Shown here in pieces: positions 26,729 to 35,006 of a stretch of DNA of 64,000 nt (position 1 is its first letter; each line of letters begins with the position of its first letter). This DNA comes from Variovorax boronicumulans. GTDB lineage: Bacteria > Pseudomonadota > Gammaproteobacteria > Burkholderiales > Burkholderiaceae_C. A model generated the notes under the pieces. It had not been told where the DNA came from and made no database searches. It saw only the letters and a program-made list of their open reading frames with translations. The position numbers were made by a program, and so were the translations under genes. The DNA lies in contig NZ_JAUSSG010000003.1 of the NCBI RefSeq assembly GCF_030812215.1, positions 516,400 through 580,399 of the forward strand. Reading direction: 5' to 3'.

Positions 26729-27022
26729 ATGGCTCACGCTCCCTCGTTCCCTGAATCTTTTGAAACCCCCAGCGCTGGATTGCTTGCGCTGCGGGCTTGC
26801 GATGACATCGACAGTCTTCGCGTGGTGCAGCGCGCGTATGCGTGTCTTGAAAAACTCATCGGGTCGCAGCACACGAGCGATACGGAAGAGCTTCACCCGG
26901 ATCGCACGGAGCTCAGTGCGTTGGTGGGGCTGGTTAACGAGGAGTTGCTGCGGCGAATTGAAACGGCCGATGCGACGGTTCAGTCGCTGCGTGTCGCCTT
27001 GAGTGAAGGCGGTGCGCGATAA
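26729..27022 (+). CDS. Small hypothetical protein downstream of the antisense RNA
   Basis: A 97-aa acidic, mainly helical protein (LLALRACDDIDSLRVVQRAY, then LSALVGLVNEELLRRIETAD). GGAGG six bases upstream fixes the ATG. No signal peptide or membrane segment is seen. I do not recognise the family. The position directly after a C4/CI-like RNA matches the place where phage P1 has icd and P4 has its first lytic-operon genes, so it may be the gene silenced by the RNA. About 175 bases without a clear gene follow before the next, minus-strand, stop codon. Confidence 0.55.
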   Translation: MAHAPSFPESFETPSAGLLALRACDDIDSLRVVQRAYACLEKLIGSQHTSDTEELHPDRTELSALVGLVNEELLRRIETADATVQSLRVALSEGGAR

Positions 27023-27197
27023 GGCGATCAACGCCAAGGCTCGATGCGCGCCAGTCAAAGGCCGCTGTGGATGCGGCTGAAAAATCAACTTTCCATGCAG
27101 AGGCTCGAAACGAGAGTCTTGCTTCGGAAAACGCCGGCCGTGGCGGCCGGCGCACCCGGTGCTCGGCAGCGTCGGTGACTCGCCTTGCAACTGGGTT

Positions 27198-27536
27198 CTA
27201 GAACGTCTCCCGCCCCGGGCACCTTGGGGAAAAAACATAAAAGCGCAGTAGCCAAATTGCCACAAGCCCCAAACCGACCCAAAGAAAGAAATGAATCTTT
27301 CTCGCCCGAATTGAAAGTGCAACTGCCGCAACAAGAAAAGGAAGCAGGAAGGAAAAAGAAATAAATTCAGACGATCCTTCGCCGTCATCAAGTGGCAGCG
27401 TGCAAAAAGTGAGCGCATCTTCACGCATTGCAGGATCGCTCAACATCCATTCGTATTTGTTTTTCGGCAAACCAAAAATCACCAGAATACAAAAAGCCGA
27501 ATAAATTGCGCCAAAAGATAATAAAACTTTTCGCAT
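27198..27536 (-). CDS. Small membrane protein, candidate immunity partner
   Basis: A 112-aa protein with three predicted membrane helices (about 4-22, 62-79 and 85-105) separated by an acidic loop (LPLDDGEGSSEF). It starts three bases after the stop of the lysozyme-like gene, with AGAG in that gene's last codons as a possible ribosome-binding site, so the two are translationally linked. The A/T content is clearly higher than in neighbouring genes. Effector genes of contact-dependent or type VI systems often have such a small inner-membrane immunity gene directly downstream; that role is inferred from position only. Confidence 0.55.
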   Translation of the reverse strand: MRKVLLSFGAIYSAFCILVIFGLPKNKYEWMLSDPAMREDALTFCTLPLDDGEGSSEFISFSFLLPFLVAAVALSIRARKIHFFLWVGLGLVAIWLLRFYVFSPRCPGRETF

Positions 27537-27539
27537 TTT

Positions 27540-28244
27540 TCAGAAACTCTTGAGTAGCGAGGCAATGTGCTGCTTGTGTCGAATCATGGTTCGCCCATAT
27601 GAAGAGTAAACCCTTTTTGAATTTCCAGGTGCTTGAAGATTCGAATCGACTATGTCTGCCAGGGCACGCTGGGTTCCTCTGTTGTAACGGGAGCCTGCAA
27701 CAATAAATTGTTCGTCTGAAAGATTGGCGGTGTCTGCATCTGGATAGTCGTAGTGGATCAATCCATGCAGATGTTTCGCCACAATGTCCAAATTAAACGC
27801 ATCCTTCTTCAAACAGGAAATGATGCGCAAGCTATCTCCAAAACTCAAGGCTGCGGGGTTCATGCCGAGTTCTTCTGCAACTGCGCGCAGCTGAATGCTC
27901 ACAGCGCCAAATGAAGTTTCCAGCGGCGGCTTGCCGGTGATGGTCAAGTGTCGATTTACCCAATCGGAGCCACTCCAGTCGATGGCCCGAAGAAAAAATG
28001 CGTAGTCCTTCCATCCGTCTGGTTTACCGCCTACCTCAATCCAGGCAACGCTTGCCAATAGCTGCGGAGAAATTTTGTGTTTGCTTGCGCTGTTAATAAT
28101 TTTTTGCCGATTGAAAATTATCCAGCTATCCTTGTACCTGTTCAGCGATGGGGCACCTCCGCCGAACTTCCATGTTAAAGCGTCAAATGTTGTCCATTTG
28201 GGATGGGTAACTTCATCTGGCGCGCAGTAATTCAATGGTTTCAT
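27540..28244 (-). CDS. Putative peptidoglycan-cleaving (lysozyme-like) effector
   Basis: A 234-aa protein without signal peptide or membrane helix. ISPQLLASVAWIEVGG puts a likely catalytic Glu at residue 70, as in goose-lysozyme and transglycosylase folds. The later segments SFGAVSIQLRAVAEELG (about 110-126) and SRYNRGTQRALADI (about 187-200) fit the substrate cleft of that superfamily. A very strong GGGGAGG precedes the ATG. Lack of a signal peptide together with a linked small membrane gene suggests delivery by a secretion system rather than self-lysis. The family assignment is by motif shape only, so a different hydrolase is possible. Confidence 0.5.
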   Translation of the reverse strand: MKPLNYCAPDEVTHPKWTTFDALTWKFGGGAPSLNRYKDSWIIFNRQKIINSASKHKISPQLLASVAWIEVGGKPDGWKDYAFFLRAIDWSGSDWVNRHLTITGKPPLETSFGAVSIQLRAVAEELGMNPAALSFGDSLRIISCLKKDAFNLDIVAKHLHGLIHYDYPDADTANLSDEQFIVAGSRYNRGTQRALADIVDSNLQAPGNSKRVYSSYGRTMIRHKQHIASLLKSF

Positions 28245-28274
28245 TTTTTTCCTCCCCTTTTGGTTTGCAAAGCT

Positions 28275-28463
28275 CTATCGAGTTTTTAGTGCTGATGTGT
28301 GAAGCGGCACGGCTTCTGCGTCAACGGTACAACGGGGTGTGGGTTTTCCATTGAGATCTGAATGTCCTTGTTTGACATCTATCGATGCAACTGTGATTTT
28401 TATGGAGTTTCCTGATTGAATGTGTTGTTCGCCGACACGGGTGAAATGGGTGCCGAAACGTCT
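28275..28463 (-). pseudogene. Remnant of a broken gene upstream of the effector
   Basis: The minus-strand frame from a TAG at 28464-28466 to a TAG at 28275-28277 reads 62 codons, including VGEQHIQSGNSIKITVASID, and ends TSALKTR. It has no ATG, GTG or TTG start. The same frame continues upstream of the first TAG for about 20 further plausible codons (SSALNKTPSLIDE) until it meets the GC-rich leader of the cyclopropane synthase gene. The base composition matches the effector gene. It is best read as the 3' end of a gene cut off by recombination and carrying an in-frame stop. The 330 bases from 28278 to 28608 hold nothing else I can support. Confidence 0.5.
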
Positions 28464-28608
28464 CTATTCATCAATTAATGACGGCGTCTTGTTTAAAGCG
28501 GACGACAGTGACACTGGCATCAATGGCTCTGCCCTCATCCAAACGCCATTCCCCTGCGTACATCTCCCAACAGCACCCACCCCGACGTGCTCTTCGAGGA
28601 GAACCCCC

Positions 28609-29652
28609 GTGCCCCAAGACCTCACCTCCGCCCTCCACTGGGCAGAAAAAGGCCTGATCCCCGACCCCTTCCTCCGCCGAGGCATCCGCCGCCTCCTCAA
28701 GGACCGCCTGACAGAGTTGCAGGCCGGCAACCCCTTGGCCGTCGCCGACCTCACCCAGGCCTTCCTCACCCAGATGCGCTCATCCAACCTCGCACCCCTC
28801 CCAGAAAAAGCCAACGAACAACACTACGAAGTCCCCGCCGCCTTCTTCGCTGAGGTTCTGGGAAACCACCGCAAGTACAGCAGCTGCTACTGGCCCGAAG
28901 GCACCCACACCCTCGAACAAGCCGAATCCGCCGCCCTCACCGCCACCTGCGAACGCGCCGGCCTCATCGACGGCCAGGACGTCATGGAGCTGGGCTGCGG
29001 CTGGGGCTCCCTCACCCTCTGGATGGCCGCGAAGTACCCGAACAGCCGCATCACGGCCCTGTCCAACTCCAACTCCCAACGCGAATACATCGAAGCCCAG
29101 GCCGCGCAGCGAGGCCTCGCCAACGTCCGCGTGCTCACCCGCGACATCAACGCCTTCGACACCGACGAGCGCTTCGACCGCATCGTCTCCGTCGAAATGT
29201 TCGAGCACCTGCGCAACTGGCCGCAGGCCTTCGCCAACGTCGCGCGCTGGCTCAAGCCTGAGGGCCGTTTCTTCATGCACGTCTTCGCCCACCGCGAAGC
29301 GCCGTACCCGTTCGAGGTGCGCGACGCGAGCGACTGGATGAGCAAGTACTTCTTTTCCGGCGGCATGATGCCCAGCGACGATCTCGCGCTGCACTGCCAG
29401 GACGACCTGCGCCTCTTGCGCCGCTGGCGCTGGGAGGGCAGCCACTACCAGCGCACGGCCGAGGCGTGGCTGCGCAACATGGACGCGCGCCGCGACCAGC
29501 TGCGCCCGCTGTTCCAGGCCACCTACGGCGCCGAGGCCAACGTGTGGTGGACGCGTTGGCGGCTGTTCTTCATGTCGGTGGCGGAGCTGTTCGGCTTCGA
29601 TCGCGGGCAGCGCTGGTGGGTGAGCCACTACCTCTTCGAGCGCCGCGCATGA
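28609..29652 (+). CDS. Cyclopropane-fatty-acid-synthase-like SAM methyltransferase
   Basis: A 347-aa protein of the COG2230 family. SAM motif I is VMELGCGWGSLTLWMA at about 125-140, followed by SNSNSQREYIEA and VSVEMFEHLRNW, both characteristic of cyclopropane synthases. It should methylenate or methylate unsaturated phospholipid acyl chains or a related lipid at the membrane. The GTG start has GAGGAG seven bases upstream. Its stop overlaps the next ATG (ATGA). Compared with classical Cfa it lacks most of the N-terminal lipid-binding domain, so the precise substrate is open. Confidence 0.85.
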   Translation: MPQDLTSALHWAEKGLIPDPFLRRGIRRLLKDRLTELQAGNPLAVADLTQAFLTQMRSSNLAPLPEKANEQHYEVPAAFFAEVLGNHRKYSSCYWPEGTHTLEQAESAALTATCERAGLIDGQDVMELGCGWGSLTLWMAAKYPNSRITALSNSNSQREYIEAQAAQRGLANVRVLTRDINAFDTDERFDRIVSVEMFEHLRNWPQAFANVARWLKPEGRFFMHVFAHREAPYPFEVRDASDWMSKYFFSGGMMPSDDLALHCQDDLRLLRRWRWEGSHYQRTAEAWLRNMDARRDQLRPLFQATYGAEANVWWTRWRLFFMSVAELFGFDRGQRWWVSHYLFERRA

Positions 29653-30446
29653 CGAGCGCAGTCGGCATCGCATTCGCGGGATTGGCGTGGACCGCGCTGG
29701 TCGTGCTGCTGACCTGGCTCGCCAGCCTTGTGCGGCATGACGTGAGTCTCGTGGACCGCGTCTGGTCCGTCTGCATCGTGGGCGCGGGGCTCGTTTACTT
29801 CGCGCTGCTGCCGGGCCACACGGCGCGCGGCCTGTGCATGGCGGTGCTGGGCACGGCGTGGGCGGTGCGGCTTTGCCTCTACATCACCTGGCGCAACTGG
29901 GGGCACGGCGAAGACCGCCGCTACCAGGCGATGCGCGCGCGCAACCAGCCGGGCTTCGCGTTCAAGAGCCTGTACCTCGTGTTCGCGCTGCAGGCGGTGC
30001 TCGCGTGGATCGTCTCCGCGCCGTTCCTGCCGGGCATGGCGGCGGCGCAGCCGATGGGATGGATCGACCTCGCCGGCATCGTGCTCGCGCTGTTCGGCCT
30101 TTTCTTCGAGGCCATCGGCGACGCGCAGATGGCGCGCTTCAAGGCCGACCCCGCGAACGAAGGCAAGCTGATGGACCGCGGCCTCTGGCGCTACACGCGC
30201 CACCCCAACTACTTCGGCGAGGCCAGCGTCTGGTGGGGCCTGTGGCTCATCGCCATGGCGGGCGCAGGCTGGAGCGGCGCGTGGACCGTCGTCTCGCCGC
30301 TGCTCATGACCTGGCTGCTGCTGAAGGTGTCGGGCGTACGCATGCTCGAAGCCGACATTGGCGAGCGCCGCCCCGCGTACCGCGCGTACATCGCGCGCAC
30401 CAACGCGTTCGTGCCGGGGCCGGTGCGCAAGGACGAGACACCATGA
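29649..30446 (+). CDS. DUF1295 family membrane protein (steroid 5-alpha-reductase-like)
   Basis: A 265-aa polytopic membrane protein with six or seven helices. The C-terminal LWRYTRHPNYFGEASVWWG motif is the NADPH-binding signature of DUF1295 and isoprenylcysteine-methyltransferase-like proteins. It is coupled by ATGA overlaps to the cyclopropane synthase gene before it and the small exported protein after it, so the three probably act together on a membrane lipid. The exact reaction is unknown. Confidence 0.85.
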   Translation: MTSAVGIAFAGLAWTALVVLLTWLASLVRHDVSLVDRVWSVCIVGAGLVYFALLPGHTARGLCMAVLGTAWAVRLCLYITWRNWGHGEDRRYQAMRARNQPGFAFKSLYLVFALQAVLAWIVSAPFLPGMAAAQPMGWIDLAGIVLALFGLFFEAIGDAQMARFKADPANEGKLMDRGLWRYTRHPNYFGEASVWWGLWLIAMAGAGWSGAWTVVSPLLMTWLLLKVSGVRMLEADIGERRPAYRAYIARTNAFVPGPVRKDETP

Positions 30447-31087
30447 GAAGAAAAGAACACTGGCTTTTCGCGCTGACGCTGTTGGCGTGCGGCGCCGCGT
30501 CGGCGAATGGACCGGCGAGCGGCGAATGGAACTTTCGCGTGTTGCTCGACGATTCGCTGATCGGGGAGCACCGCTTCACGCTCACCGCCAACGGCGAAGA
30601 ACGCAGGCTGGCGAGCGAGGCCGCGTTCGCGGTCAAGCTGCTGGGCGTCACGGTCTATCGCTACCGGCATTCGGCGACCGAGCAGTGGCGCGGCGATTGC
30701 CTGCGCCGGCTTGCCTCCAGGACGGACGACGATGGCACGCCCGAGCAGGTGGAGGCGAGCACGACCGGCGGCAGCGCGTTGGCGGTCACCACCGCCAAGG
30801 GCACGCAATCGCTCGATGGTTGCGTGATGAGCTTTGCCTACTGGAACCCCGCCATCCGCAAGCAGGAGCGGCTGCTCAATTCGCAAAGCGGCAAGCTCGA
30901 AGCGGTGCAGGTGAGCCGTGCGGGCAGCGGCACGGTGGAGGTGCGCGGCCAGCCGGTCGCGGCCACGCGCTGGCGTATCGCCACGCCGGCGCAGCCGATC
31001 GACATCTGGTACTCGGCAGAGGGCGAGTGGATCGGCCTGGACTCCACCGTGAGCGGCGGCCGCAAGCTCAGCTACCGGCTGAAGTAG
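30443..31087 (+). CDS. DUF6134-like exported protein
   Basis: A 214-aa protein with a signal peptide (LFALTLLACGAASANG, cleavage near 24) and a beta-rich mature domain (WNFRVLLDDSLIGEHRFTL) resembling the DUF6134 family found after CFA-synthase genes. It probably sits in the periplasm. Its ATG overlaps the stop of the DUF1295 gene. No catalytic motif is obvious; a lipid-binding or chaperone-like role is a guess. Confidence 0.7.
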   Translation: MRRKEHWLFALTLLACGAASANGPASGEWNFRVLLDDSLIGEHRFTLTANGEERRLASEAAFAVKLLGVTVYRYRHSATEQWRGDCLRRLASRTDDDGTPEQVEASTTGGSALAVTTAKGTQSLDGCVMSFAYWNPAIRKQERLLNSQSGKLEAVQVSRAGSGTVEVRGQPVAATRWRIATPAQPIDIWYSAEGEWIGLDSTVSGGRKLSYRLK

Positions 31088-31093
31088 ACCGGG

Positions 31094-32416
31094 TCAACGC
31101 GAGGCAGCAGCAACCGGTGCGTCCACCGCATCCGCTGGCGACGGGCTGCGCCCGATCATCCAGGCACACAGCGCCGACACCACGCCCGCGAACAGCACGT
31201 ACATGCAGATCTGCCACGGCTCGCCGCCACCCGATTTGAGCAGCGCGGTCGCGATGATCGGCGTGATGCCCGAGGCGAAGATGCCCGAGAACTGGTAGAC
31301 GAAGCTGATGCCCGTGTAGCGCACCTTCGCATCGAACAGATCGCAGAACAGGGCGGCCTCGGGCCCGTACACCGAGGCATACAGGATGCCGAAGGGCACG
31401 ATGATCGCGAGCCACACCAGGAGCACGTTGCCCCCGCTGTGCGTCATGAGCCAGAAGCCCGGAAAGGCCGACACCGCGGTGATGAGCGATCCCCACATGT
31501 AGACCTTGCCGCGTCCCATCTTGTCGGAGAGCCTGCCGAAGAAGGGAATGAAGAAGATCATCACCACCGCCGCCGCCATCACGCCCAGCAGCGCGTCGGT
31601 GCGGCTGATCTTGATCGTGCTGGTGAGGTAGTTGATGGAGAACACGCCGAAGATGTTGAAGAACACGCCGTCGATATACCGCGCGCCCATGCCTTTCAAC
31701 ACATTGCCGGGATAGCGGCGCAGCATGTCCATGAACGGAATGCGCAGCTCGGCGTTGCGCGCCTTCACGGCCGCGAACTCGGGCGTTTCCTGCACATGCA
31801 GGCGGATGTACATGCCCACCAGCACCATCACGCCGGAAATGAGGAACGCGATGCGCCAGCCCCAGGACATGAACTGCTCGTCGGTGAGCAGCGACGACAG
31901 CAGCGCCACCACGCCCGAGGCCAGGCACAGGCCAATGGCCAGCCCGATCTGCGGCAGCGATGCGTAGAAGCCGCGCTTGTTCTTCGGTGCGTATTCATAC
32001 GCCATGAGCACCGCGCCGCCCCATTCGCCACCCAGGCCAATGCCCTGCGCGATGCGAAGCAGCAAGAGCAGCACGGGCGCCGCGATGCCGATCTGCGCAT
32101 ACGTGGGCACCAGGCCGATGAGGAAGGTGGCCACGCCCATGATCATCAGCGTGATGATGAGCATGCTCTTGCGGCCGATCTTGTCGCCGAAGTGGCCGAA
32201 GATCACGCCGCCCAATGGCCGCGTGACGAAGCCCACCGCGAAGGTCGTGTAGGCCAGCAGCACCGACACCACCGGGTCGCTGCCCGGAAAGTACAGCTTG
32301 CTGAACACGATGCCGGCCACCACGCCGTACAGGAAGAAGTCATACCACTCGATGGTGGCGCCCACCAGGGCGGAGATGACCACCCTGCGAATCGCTTTCT
32401 CGTCGGTTGCGCTCAT
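31094..32416 (-). CDS. MFS transporter, metabolite:H+ symporter (MHS) type
   Basis: A 440-aa protein with twelve predicted helices. The MHS-family markers are present: TIEWYDFFLYG in helix 1, GHFGDKIGRKSML in loop 2-3, and RIAQGIGLGGEWGGAV in helix 4. Relatives import dicarboxylates, shikimate, alpha-ketoglutarate or proline with protons. It is 52 bases downstream of the GMC oxidoreductase stop on the same strand, so the two may be one operon: uptake followed by oxidation of an alcohol-type substrate under the divergent IclR regulator. Confidence 0.88.
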   Translation of the reverse strand: MSATDEKAIRRVVISALVGATIEWYDFFLYGVVAGIVFSKLYFPGSDPVVSVLLAYTTFAVGFVTRPLGGVIFGHFGDKIGRKSMLIITLMIMGVATFLIGLVPTYAQIGIAAPVLLLLLRIAQGIGLGGEWGGAVLMAYEYAPKNKRGFYASLPQIGLAIGLCLASGVVALLSSLLTDEQFMSWGWRIAFLISGVMVLVGMYIRLHVQETPEFAAVKARNAELRIPFMDMLRRYPGNVLKGMGARYIDGVFFNIFGVFSINYLTSTIKISRTDALLGVMAAAVVMIFFIPFFGRLSDKMGRGKVYMWGSLITAVSAFPGFWLMTHSGGNVLLVWLAIIVPFGILYASVYGPEAALFCDLFDAKVRYTGISFVYQFSGIFASGITPIIATALLKSGGGEPWQICMYVLFAGVVSALCAWMIGRSPSPADAVDAPVAAASR

Positions 32417-32467
32417 GTGTTTGTCTCCAATGCGTTGTTGTCGGGCGGCCTCTGCGGGCCTTTGATT

Positions 32468-34093
32468 TCAGGAACCTCGGGCGTCCTCTCTGATCAGGTC
32501 GACGGCCTTCTCGGCCATCATCACGGCGGGGGCGTTGGTGTTGCCGGACACCAGCGTCGGCATCGCCGAACAATCGATGACGCGCAGCCCCGCGATGCCG
32601 TGCACGCGAAGGCGCGCATCGACGACGGCGAGCGGGTCGCTGCCCATGCGGCAGGTGCCGGTGGGGTGGAAGATGGTGGCGCCGTTGTTGCGGCAGAACT
32701 CGAGCAGGTCTTCGTCGCTCGCTGCCGCGGGGCCGGGCTTCACTTCGCGCTTCACGTAGGGGCGCATCGCGGGCGCATCGGCAATGGCGCGCGCGGCCTT
32801 CACGCCGGCCACGGTGGTGGCGCGGTCGAGTTCGGTGGCCAGGTAGTTGGGCTGCATCTCGGGCGGCTCGGCCGCATCGAGCGAGCGGATGCGGATGTGC
32901 CCGCGCGATTCGGGCCGCAGCTGGCACACCGACATCGTGAAGCCCGAGTACGGATGCACCTTGCCGCCTGCCATGTCGGCCGAGAGGGTGGCCACGTGGA
33001 ACTGGATGTCGGGCGTGGCGGCCACGGGGTTGCCGTGTTCGTCCTTCAGCGCGCGCATGAAGCAGCCGCCCTGGTTGATGCCGACAGCCAGCGGGCCGGT
33101 GCGGTGCATGAGCCATTCCATGCCCATGCCGATCTGGCCGGCCCATGAGTTGAGCTGGTCGTTGGTGGTGATGGGCTTCGTGCACTCGTAGCCGAGGCGG
33201 ATCTGCAGGTGGTCTTGCAGGTTCTCGCCGACGCCGGGCAATTCATGCACGACAGGGATGCCGAAGCGATCGAGCAGCGCGCGCGGCCCGATGCCCGAGA
33301 GCTGCAGCAACTGCGGCGACTGGATCGAGCCGGCCGAGAGCAGCACCTCGGCGCGGCAGCGCGCGGTCTTCAATTCACCGCCCTGCCGGTAGGTGATTCC
33401 GACGGCGCGCCGGCCTTCGAACACGAGCTTGCCTGCGAGCGCGTCCGTTTCGATGCGCAGGTTCGGGCGGTGCTTCGCAGGCGTGAGGTAGGCCTTCGCC
33501 GTGCTGCAGCGCCAGCCCCTGTGCGTGGTCAGCTGGTAGTAGCCAGCGCCTTCCTGCGCCGCGCCGTTGAAGTCGTCGGTGCGCGGCACGCCGGTTTGCT
33601 GCGCACCGTCGATGAAGGCTTCGATGAGTTCGTGCTTCGCTGCGATGTCCGACACCTTGAGCGGCCCGTCACCCCCGTGAAAGGCGTCGCCGCCGCGCTG
33701 GTTGCCTTCGGACCTGATGAAGTAGGGCAGCACGTCGTCGTAGCCCCAGCCGGCGTTGCCGAGCGCGGCCCAGTGGTCGTAGTCCTCGCGCTGGCCGCGG
33801 ATGTAGATGAGGCCGTTGATCGCGCTCGATCCGCCCAGCGTCTTGCCGCGCGGCCAGTAGATGCGGCGGCCGTTCATGTTGGGGTCGGGGTCGGTCTCGA
33901 AGCGCCAGTTGTAGGTGGGGCTCCACATGGTCTTGCCGTAGCCGATGGGCAAATGGATCCAGAGCGATTTGTCGGGCGGCCCGGCTTCGAGCAGCAGCAC
34001 GCGCGTGGTGGGGTCTTCGCTCAACCGGCCGGCCAGCACGCAGCCGGCCGATCCGGCGCCGACGACGATGTAGTCGAACTCTTCATCACGCAT
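32468..34093 (-). CDS. GMC-family FAD alcohol dehydrogenase (choline dehydrogenase-like)
   Basis: A 541-aa cytoplasmic flavoenzyme. The FAD motif VVGAGSAGCVLAGRLSE is at about 9-25, the GMC signature GGSSAINGLIYIRG near 85-98, and the catalytic His region HPTGTCRMGSDP close to residue 468, with GNTNAPAVMMAEK at the end. It should oxidise a primary alcohol to an aldehyde. The ATG at MRDEEF is preferred over upstream codons, which overlap the operator region. It diverges from an IclR gene, and two GGAA-type palindromes lie between them. Confidence 0.9.
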   Translation of the reverse strand: MRDEEFDYIVVGAGSAGCVLAGRLSEDPTTRVLLLEAGPPDKSLWIHLPIGYGKTMWSPTYNWRFETDPDPNMNGRRIYWPRGKTLGGSSAINGLIYIRGQREDYDHWAALGNAGWGYDDVLPYFIRSEGNQRGGDAFHGGDGPLKVSDIAAKHELIEAFIDGAQQTGVPRTDDFNGAAQEGAGYYQLTTHRGWRCSTAKAYLTPAKHRPNLRIETDALAGKLVFEGRRAVGITYRQGGELKTARCRAEVLLSAGSIQSPQLLQLSGIGPRALLDRFGIPVVHELPGVGENLQDHLQIRLGYECTKPITTNDQLNSWAGQIGMGMEWLMHRTGPLAVGINQGGCFMRALKDEHGNPVAATPDIQFHVATLSADMAGGKVHPYSGFTMSVCQLRPESRGHIRIRSLDAAEPPEMQPNYLATELDRATTVAGVKAARAIADAPAMRPYVKREVKPGPAAASDEDLLEFCRNNGATIFHPTGTCRMGSDPLAVVDARLRVHGIAGLRVIDCSAMPTLVSGNTNAPAVMMAEKAVDLIREDARGS

Positions 34094-34111
34094 GCTTGGC
34101 ATCCGGGGAGT

Positions 34112-34171
34112 GGAACAATCGCTTCCGATCCGCTGCATCCTAGGTTATTGTTTTTCGGAACGCAATGTTCC
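34112..34171. promoter_or_regulatory. Two IclR-type operators between GMC oxidoreductase and IclR genes
   Basis: GGAAC-N5-GTTCC at 34157-34171 is a perfect 15-bp palindrome of the form recognised by many IclR proteins. A second, with one mismatch (GGAACAATCGCTTCC), is at 34112-34126, 45 bases away. They lie just upstream of the GMC start and of the IclR start respectively, so both genes may be controlled by the regulator encoded here. Confidence 0.65.
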
Positions 34172-34190
34172 ATTTTTAAGGTTTACCCGC

Positions 34191-34997
34191 ATGCCACGAG
34201 CCGCGCGCGCGCCTGTTGAAGTGATTTCCGCCGTTCCTGTCGCCGAAGAGGCGGCCTCCGGTTCATCTGCCGAGCGCAGCCTGCGGTTGCTGGCGCTGCT
34301 GGCCAACGAGGGCAGGGCGCTGACGCTGGCCGAGTTGGCCGCGCAGCTCGGGCTGCCCAAGGGCACGGCGCACCGCATCTGCACGCAGTTGCTGGCGACG
34401 GGGTTCCTGGCGCGCGATGTGGACGAGCGCTCGTTCAGCGTCGGCCCGGCGCTGCGCAAGCTGGCGTTCGACACGCTGAACCACGGGGTGGTGCGGGGGC
34501 TGCGGCACGAGGTGCTGTCGGAGCTGGTGCGCAAGGTGGGCGAGACCTGCAACCTCACCACGCTCGATGGCGCCCAGGTGCTGTACCTCGACCGTGTCGA
34601 GGCGCAGTGGCCGCTGCGGCTCACGCTCGATGTGGGCTCGCATGTGCCGCTGCACTGCACCGCGAGCGGCAAGCTCTTCCTCGCGCAGATGCCGCAGAAG
34701 GCACGCGACGCGTTCATCGACAACCTGCCGCTGGAACGCATGACGGCGAACACGATCACCAAGGCCGATGCCCTGCGCGCCGAGTGCGACGAGATCGCGA
34801 AGCGCGGCTACTCGCGCGACCGTGAGGAGTTCATCGCGGGGCTGGTGGCGGTGGCCGTGCCGGTGCGCGATGCGGCGGGCGAAGTGCGTGCCGCGCTGGC
34901 GGTGCATGCGCCGACGGCGCGGATGTCGATGGAGGATGCAGTCAAGCGCATCGATGCGTTGAAGGCGGCAGCGGGGAAGATGAGCGGGCTGCTCTGA
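34191..34997 (+). CDS. IclR-family transcriptional regulator
   Basis: A 268-aa regulator: N-terminal winged helix (LTLAELAAQLGLPKGTAHRI at about 44-63) and the C-terminal IclR effector domain with LHCTASGKLFLAQ and YSRDREEFIAGLVAVAVPV. The ATG at MPRAARA follows the operator region at 34157. It probably controls the divergent GMC oxidoreductase and the MFS gene after it. The effector is unknown. Confidence 0.88.
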   Translation: MPRAARAPVEVISAVPVAEEAASGSSAERSLRLLALLANEGRALTLAELAAQLGLPKGTAHRICTQLLATGFLARDVDERSFSVGPALRKLAFDTLNHGVVRGLRHEVLSELVRKVGETCNLTTLDGAQVLYLDRVEAQWPLRLTLDVGSHVPLHCTASGKLFLAQMPQKARDAFIDNLPLERMTANTITKADALRAECDEIAKRGYSRDREEFIAGLVAVAVPVRDAAGEVRAALAVHAPTARMSMEDAVKRIDALKAAAGKMSGLL

Positions 34998-35006
34998 GCG
35001 ACTCGC

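Noticed and set aside
26488..26754. Reading frame across the antisense-RNA region, possibly an Icd-like protein
   Set aside because: It spans the structured RNA and both target sites and has no ribosome-binding site; RNA structure explains this stretch better.
27023..27197. Possible short genes on either strand between the small ORF and the membrane partner
   Set aside because: Several short frames exist but none has a credible start and ribosome-binding site.
28464..28814. Minus-strand reading frame over the cyclopropane synthase start
   Set aside because: Most of it is antisense to the synthase; only its last 20 codons belong to the broken gene remnant.
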